A DNA stretch of 35,814 nucleotides, taken from positions 1-35,814 of the forward strand of contig JAJZAN010000026.1 of the NCBI GenBank assembly GCA_021799435.1. Reading direction: 5' to 3'. Origin of the DNA: Bacillota bacterium. Lineage in GTDB: Bacteria > Bacillota > Sulfobacillia > Sulfobacillales > Sulfobacillaceae. The notes under the pieces are model-generated. The model searched no databases and was not told the origin of the DNA. It saw nothing but the letters and a program-made list of their open reading frames with translations. The first letter of the stretch is position 1, and each line of letters begins with the position of its first letter. Below are positions 31,568 through 35,814 of the stretch, in pieces. The position numbers were made by a program, and so were the translations under genes.

Positions 31568-32591
31568 CCCACTTGAAGATTAGGGACGCCAGCACCCCGA
31601 AGACTACGGCCGTGCCCGCCAGGACCAAGAGGGGAACGGTCTCGTGGGCCAGGGGCTGACTGGCCAGCATAATGTTGCGCAGGGCCTCAGCCAGATACTT
31701 GAGCGGCAGCACCTCTGACAGCGGCTTGATGAAGGCGGGCAGTTGCCCCACCGGATAGAAAATGCCGGATAAGAACATCATCGGCAGGTTAATGGCGTTG
31801 TTGATGGTGGATGCCACCTCCGGGGATTCGACGATGTTGGCCACGAAAAACCCAATCATGAGGAATCCGGTGCTTCCTAACAACAAGAATATCACGACTG
31901 CCCCCACCGACTCGCTGGGAGAAAAGCCGTAGAGGAGATGGGCGACACCCAGCACGATGATCGTCTCCACCAGGGACAGCACTAGTTGTGCGGTGTAGCG
32001 TGAGAGCAAGAACTGCATTGCGGAGAGCGGCGTGGCCTGCAGGCGGCGCAAAACCCCTTGGGTGCGATAGGTGACGATGGCACCACCGGCAAAGAGGCCG
32101 CTCGTCATGAGACTCATGGCGAGAATGCCGGGCACCAAAAAGTCCACGTAGTTGGAGGTGGGGCCGGATAGGTGGGAAATGGCTACGGTAATGGCCGCTG
32201 GATGGTGCAGAAGGGCCAGATTCATCTGGTTGATGATGCCTTGGATCACAATCGCCGTCATCTGCGAGATCGGGGACGCGGTGCGAATGAGCCTGACGTG
32301 ATGCTGCTGAATTTGCATCCAGACGTCGAGGTGTCCAGACTGGATACCCTGGGCGCCAGCTTGTGTCAGCACCACCTTGACGCCCGCCAAGTGGTGCAGG
32401 GTGCGCAGCATCAGGGGGCGGATGGGGCCGTGCCCCGACACCCCGACCGTGGCGCTGAAGCTCGAATGTCCGAAGGCGGCACCCAAGAGAATCATGAGCA
32501 GCACGGGAAACATCAAATCCCAAAACAAGAAGTCCCGCGAGCGAAACAGGATTTTTAGGTGGGCGGAAACTAAAGCGGTGTAAGCACTCAT
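31551..32591 (-). CDS. ABC-2 type transporter permease
   Basis: The 346-residue membrane subunit has an N-terminal helix (FLFWDLMFPVLLMILLGAAF), a large extracytoplasmic loop (about 45-165) and five C-terminal helices with PGILAMSLMTSGLFAGGAIV, the ABC-2 signature RRLQATPLSAMQFLLSR and LPMMFLSGIFYPVGQLPAF. Together with the ATPase encoded upstream it forms an exporter for a drug, lipid or antimicrobial. Its ATG overlaps the ATPase stop (ATGA). The operon resembles B. subtilis yvfRS-yvfTU and the linearmycin-resistance lnr system. Confidence 0.9.
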   Translation of the reverse strand: MSAYTALVSAHLKILFRSRDFLFWDLMFPVLLMILLGAAFGHSSFSATVGVSGHGPIRPLMLRTLHHLAGVKVVLTQAGAQGIQSGHLDVWMQIQQHHVRLIRTASPISQMTAIVIQGIINQMNLALLHHPAAITVAISHLSGPTSNYVDFLVPGILAMSLMTSGLFAGGAIVTYRTQGVLRRLQATPLSAMQFLLSRYTAQLVLSLVETIIVLGVAHLLYGFSPSESVGAVVIFLLLGSTGFLMIGFFVANIVESPEVASTINNAINLPMMFLSGIFYPVGQLPAFIKPLSEVLPLKYLAEALRNIMLASQPLAHETVPLLVLAGTAVVFGVLASLIFKWDARRV

Positions 32592-33493
32592 GCGCTCAAA
32601 CTCCTTCCGGTCAATCGGAGGAATACATCCTCCAATGAGGACTCTTCAATCGACACTCGCTGCAGCAAGGCTCCGGACTGACGCGCCTCGGCTAAGATCG
32701 ATTCCAGAGGGGGCTCGTTCTCGTTGAGCGGTCGCTGCCATTCGCCGGGGGTTCCCTGTACGGGATGCCATCCCAGTCTCTCCAGGTCCGCCAGATGTTC
32801 GCCGCTGACGCGGATTACCTGGTTGGGGGCATATTGGCGGATTAAGGCATCCGGGGGCCCGTCTCCCACGATGTGGCCGTGGTCCAAGATAATCACCCGG
32901 TCGGCCAAGCGATGGGCTTCTTCCATGTAATGCGTGGTGAGAATTACCGTACGGCCTTGCTGCCGGCTCATCTCGACCAAATCCCAGATGTCCCGGCGAG
33001 CCTGCGGGTCAAGACCGGTGGTGGGCTCATCCAGGAACAGCACTTCTGGGTCATTAACCAACGCCGCCGCCAATGCCACTCGCTGCTGTTGGCCGCCGGA
33101 TAGTTTGGAGACCGGCTGGCCCGCTTTTTCCGTTAATTGCATCCGTTCCAGCAGCTCATCGATGTTGCGGCGTTGGGTGAAGAAGCGTTGGTAGAGGCTT
33201 AGCGTCTCCCGCACCGTCAGTCGGGGGAAGAAGGCTGTCGTCGATTGAAGACAGAGTCCGATATGTTCCCGCACCCACCGGGACTCTTTTGGCATGACAT
33301 GTCCGAGTACTTCAATATTGCCGGAGGTGAGACGGGCGAGACCCACCAGCATGTCGATCAGCGTCGTTTTTCCGGCCCCGTTGGGACCCAAGACCGCGAC
33401 GGTTTGCCCCGTCTCCACCTCGAGGGAGACGTGATTTAGGGCCGTGACGTCGCCGAAACGTTTGACAGCGTTGTCGATACGGATTGCGGCCAT
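32588..33493 (-). CDS. ABC transporter ATP-binding protein (ABC-2 exporter)
   Basis: The 301-residue ATPase powers the neighbouring permease. It has Walker A GPNGAGKTT, Q-loop QSTTAFFP, signature LSGGQQQR, Walker B VLFLDEPTTGLD and the H-loop in LTTHYMEEAHRL. A C-terminal extension of about 80 residues (from IRVSGEHLADLERLGW) ends with SLEDVFLRLTGRSL, as in DrrA/CcmA-type exporters. GAGGAGG precedes the ATG. It is the first gene of the four-gene operon, with a tandem 9-bp repeat 75 bp upstream. Confidence 0.93.
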   Translation of the reverse strand: MAAIRIDNAVKRFGDVTALNHVSLEVETGQTVAVLGPNGAGKTTLIDMLVGLARLTSGNIEVLGHVMPKESRWVREHIGLCLQSTTAFFPRLTVRETLSLYQRFFTQRRNIDELLERMQLTEKAGQPVSKLSGGQQQRVALAAALVNDPEVLFLDEPTTGLDPQARRDIWDLVEMSRQQGRTVILTTHYMEEAHRLADRVIILDHGHIVGDGPPDALIRQYAPNQVIRVSGEHLADLERLGWHPVQGTPGEWQRPLNENEPPLESILAEARQSGALLQRVSIEESSLEDVFLRLTGRSLSA

Positions 33494-33567
33494 GATTTTC
33501 CTCCTCGTGAGATCTAAAGATTCCGCATTGATGGGTCCATCGTAAGGCGAGGCCGCAGGGGAGACCA

Positions 33568-33585
33568 GTCACCATGGTCACCACG
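33568..33585 (-). promoter_or_regulatory. Tandem 9-bp repeat, possible response-regulator site
   Basis: GTCACCATG and GTCACCACG lie back to back (8 of 9 bases identical), about 75-90 bp upstream of the ATPase start. Two adjacent half-sites at this distance could bind a dimeric response regulator such as the one at the end of the operon. This is inference from position. Confidence 0.35.
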
Positions 33586-33830
33586 TGATATGACGTTGGT
33601 CATCCAGACGAGAGCATGGGTCCGATGGGAGTCGGCGGGTGGGCGTCCACACGAGTTACGGGGGGCGGCGATGGATGGCGATCTACCCCAAAACGCATTA
33701 ATAAGGCACTGGATGGTTGCTTGGGTTCAGGCTTCTAGCCCCATGGTACAGTGGATGGGGAGCACAGCAAGGGTGAGCTTCGGCAGTTGTGGCTAATGCT
33801 ACATGTTGGATGTGAGCGGTATCGAGTGGG

Positions 33831-33995
33831 ATGTGCACAAGAGAACGCGATTTCAAGGGGGCCTTCCCGAGCAACAGCGTGGATGGCCGAATTCAAAAAC
33901 GGGTATGCCCAGGAATGAATTGGGCGGATGCGGAGAATCGCGTTCGACGTCGACTGGGATTAGAGGATGGGAAGTTGGGGGGATTGCCTGAATGA
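33831..33995 (+). CDS. Possible small ORF overlapping the MBL-like gene
   Basis: A 54-codon frame from ATG 33831 ends in TGA that overlaps the next start in ATGA, the usual sign of translational coupling. The product is basic and ends RVRRRLGLEDGKLGGLPE. The ribosome site is poor, and I do not recognise the sequence. The rest of the 33494-33830 stretch holds only the tandem repeat and a CCCCAT/ATGGGG hairpin near 33740. It could be the degraded tail of a longer gene, because the frame is closed by a TGA just upstream. Confidence 0.3.
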   Translation: MCTRERDFKGAFPSNSVDGRIQKRVCPGMNWADAENRVRRRLGLEDGKLGGLPE

Positions 33996-34624
33996 TTACC
34001 TGGATCACCGATACCCTTGGCCGTTGGGCCACGCCAGATCCGGAAGAAGAGATTTGGATGGTGGGCCACCTCATTAAAAACCAAGACGGTCTGGTGCTTG
34101 TTGACCCTCCGGTCGTTCCCGGACTTCCGCAGTTGCTGACGGGTATGGGCCTGGTGCGCGCTATCGTGCTGACGACCCCTGATCACACGCGGGGGAGCCG
34201 CTATCTGAGCGAGGTTCTGTCCTGTCCCATTTATGCCCCGGGACACGCGGATCGCGATCGCTTAAAAGTCGGTCGCGTGGAAAATCCGGAATGGTATGAA
34301 GATGGCATGGAGCTTCCGGGACGCCTCCGAGCCCGAAGAGCTGTGGTCAAGCTTCCCAACGGGCGGACCTATATGGATGAGATGATGCTGCAACGGCAGG
34401 ATGCGCTCCTGGTGGGAGACCTCTTGGCGGGGAATCCCGACGGAAGCTTGGCGGTTTGTCCGGAGCAGTTCCCAGGCGTCAGCGGCGTGGACGAGAAGAC
34501 TCGCGCAGTCGCCCAAGCAATTCTGGAGAAAGTGACGTCCCCTCCACCACTCATTCTCACCGGCCATGGCTGGCCGTATGCGGGGAATGGTGCGTCTCGA
34601 CTGCGAGAGCGAATGGACCGGTAG
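33992..34624 (+). CDS. Metallo-beta-lactamase-fold-like protein with degenerate metal motif
   Basis: The 210-residue protein follows the MBL order: WMVGHLIKNQDGLVLVDPPV at the N-terminus, then VLTTPDHTRGSRYL where the family has HxHxDH, then DALLVGDLLAGNPDGSL and a final LILTGHGWPYAG. Only Asp-His of the first metal motif remains; both leading histidines are absent. GDLLAGN keeps the acidic bridging position and TGHGWP the last histidine. It may bind one metal ion or have lost catalysis. GGGGGGAT lies before the ATG. It overlaps a possible small ORF by 4 bases. Confidence 0.65.
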   Translation: MITWITDTLGRWATPDPEEEIWMVGHLIKNQDGLVLVDPPVVPGLPQLLTGMGLVRAIVLTTPDHTRGSRYLSEVLSCPIYAPGHADRDRLKVGRVENPEWYEDGMELPGRLRARRAVVKLPNGRTYMDEMMLQRQDALLVGDLLAGNPDGSLAVCPEQFPGVSGVDEKTRAVAQAILEKVTSPPPLILTGHGWPYAGNGASRLRERMDR

Positions 34625-34663
34625 GACGCGTGAATCGCTTGCACAGGTAGATCCTTGACGAGG

Positions 34664-34696
34664 ATGGCGGGGGCCGTGTTTGTGCGGACCCGCCAT
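34664..34696. terminator. Hairpin between converging genes
   Basis: ATGGCGGG (34664-34671) pairs with CCCGCCAT (34689-34696), with extra CCG/CGG pairing inside. It lies between the MBL-like gene (+) and the repeat protein (-). There is no T-run, so termination is likely but not certain. Confidence 0.45.
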
Positions 34697-34731
34697 GGTG
34701 GACTGAGGTGCGTCGAGAAGAGGCGATTTCG

Positions 34732-35691
34732 CTAGCCGATCACTTTCACGGTAATGGTCACGGGTACGGATCCGGTGACCTTGGTGCTGGGTGCGATGGC
34801 AAAACGCCAGGTGCCGGGAAGCGTGAACTTATACGACCAATGGTGAATCCAATCAGCGAGGTTAATCGGGACCATGCCTTGCGGCACGCTGTTGCCAACA
34901 AACTCTGCTCCATAGAGGTCGAGGCGGCCGGTCTTGACTAACCCGGTTGTCACCGCATTTCCGGGGGTGAAGTGCACAGTCTCGCCTGTCGTGACCGTGA
35001 TGAGGGACTTCGACGGATGAACCTGGTGGCCGCTGACCGTAAAGCGCACCACGGTATGCTTGGCGCTGGCTGGACTTGTCTGTGCCATAGGCGCCACCAT
35101 GCCTTGGGGCCACTGCACATCGACGTGATTCACAGTCGCACGGCCCGATGCTGCTGACGACCCAGAGAAGACCCACAGCAACCGATACTGGCCGCGGTTA
35201 TACGTGTAAACCACCGATTTGGGGGCATAGCTTCTCGCCTCGGGCTTGCCCAGAACTGCCTCGACATCGGAGAGTGTGACGCGGTGCAAGTTCGGGTTGT
35301 GCGACCGCACATCGGCCAACTGCATCCCTTCGTTGAAGCCGACGACGGCGTGGTGCGACCCGTATGTGACATAATGCAGGCCGTTGACGTCGGGGCCGTT
35401 GGTTCCAGACCCCCAGACGTGTTGCAGGGCCTCGTAGCTCTGACCGTCGCCATAGGGGATGCCGAGAGCTTTGCCGTGGAGCGAGGCGTGGGCCCACTCA
35501 CGAACCAGGGCTTGGGGAGACGCCGTGCGTGGTGCAGGTTTGGTGGGAGTGGTTCCCATGGGAGCTGCCATGCCCTTTGGCCATTCCACGTCCACATGGT
35601 TGACAGCGGCTCCGACCTTTTGAGACGCCGACTCGGCGAAGACCCACAGCAGTTGGTACTGGCCGCGGTTGTATTCATAAATGAGCGGTAA
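34732..35691 (-). pseudogene. 5'-truncated secreted-type repeat protein (DUF4309-like plus beta-sandwich)
   Basis: The frame is open from a TAG at 35692-35694 to its stop at 34732 (319 codons), but no good start codon lies near its beginning; the first GTG is at 35595. The opening residues (YEYNRGQYQLLWVFAES, later NHVDVEWPKGMAAPM) repeat about 150 residues later as YNRGQYRLLWVF ... NHVDVQWPQGMVAPM. This shows that the start of an earlier module, with its signal peptide, is missing. The middle part (WAHASLHGKALGIPYGD ... VEAVLGKPEARSY) resembles the DUF4309/YjgB family. The last 110 residues look like a beta-sandwich (HWSYKFTLPGTWRFAI). It is probably the remnant of a cell-surface protein cut by an insertion or rearrangement. 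Confidence 0.6.
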
Positions 35692-35737
35692 CTATTTACG
35701 TATCCCCTTTGATTTAGCGCAAGAGAACGACCTCAGG

Positions 35738-35791
35738 CGCGCTGTTGCGCGACCATGCGACCCCACGGATAAATTTACGAGCACGGGGTCG
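35738..35791. other. Hairpin-rich segment next to the truncated gene, possible mobile element end
   Basis: Two hairpins, CGCGC/GCGCG (35738-35751) and CGACCCC/GGGGTCG (35758-35791), lie in the last 120 bp, which have no gene. They directly follow the point where the repeat protein loses its 5' part (about 35689-35700). Subterminal hairpins are typical of the ends of some insertion sequences (such as IS200/IS605), but no transposase is visible within the window, so the type cannot be assigned. Confidence 0.3.
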
Positions 35792-35814
35792 TCCTCAAAG
35801 GAATTGGCTTGATC

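Noticed and set aside
33590-33796. 68-codon plus-strand frame upstream of the MBL-like gene
   Set aside because: No ribosome site and no protein-like pattern; it overlaps regulatory DNA of the divergent operon.

Overview
The window is chromosomal DNA from a Gram-positive-type bacterium. The evidence is strong AGGAGG-type ribosome sites, GTG and TTG starts, lipoproteins with lipoboxes, a SAM-I (S-box) leader, a short single-helix SecE, a zinc-ribbon L33, and a rpmG-secE-nusG-rplK-rplA block. Moderately high G+C, the gene families and the doubled WxxGxxFG membrane proteins recall Sulfobacillus-like thermophilic or acidophilic Firmicutes. That placement is an inference only. I saw no rRNA, tRNA or CRISPR array.

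Layout. (1) 1-1079 (-): a lipoprotein running off the left edge. (2) 1249-9208 (+): one operon for muropeptide/MurNAc salvage. It holds a MurR/RpiR regulator, a peptide-type ABC importer (binding protein and two permeases, no ATPase), murQ, anmK, an AmiE-like serine hydrolase and a GNAT acetyltransferase, and ends in a terminator. (3) 9260-14032 (-): a heterodimeric ABC exporter preceded by an Mrr-like nuclease gene. (4) 14283-15014: a VIT/CCC1 metal transporter. (5) 15239-15765: a SAM-I riboswitch and a small protein of unknown function. (6) 16097-16429 (-): a thioredoxin whose first active-site cysteine codon is an in-frame TGA followed by a SECIS-like hairpin, so a candidate selenoprotein (or nonsense allele). 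(7) 16604-19310: SPFH protein, helical protein, ClpP paralogue and a sigma-like protein. (8) 19334-25460: epimerase, two related membrane proteins with internal duplication, amino acid permease, methyltransferase, and a glucosaminidase lacking a signal peptide. (9) 25540-27885: the rpmG-secE-nusG-rplK-rplA operon with a consensus promoter and a strong terminator directly after rplA. (10) 27950-29761: an S9 peptidase. (11) 29833-33493 (-): ABC-2 transporter plus NarL-type two-component system in one overlapping operon. (12) 33831-34624: a small ORF and an MBL-like protein. (13) 34732-35691 (-): a secreted-type repeat protein that has lost its 5' end at what looks like a DNA junction.

How the genes work together. 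Region 2 reads as a pathway: import of cell-wall fragments, removal of the peptide from MurNAc, phosphorylation of anhydroMurNAc (AnmK) and ether cleavage to GlcNAc-6-phosphate (MurQ), under a sugar-phosphate-sensing repressor. Region 11 reads as a sense-and-export module. The most novel signals are the putative selenocysteine thioredoxin, the SAM riboswitch in front of an unrecognised protein, and the PTS-free muropeptide salvage operon.
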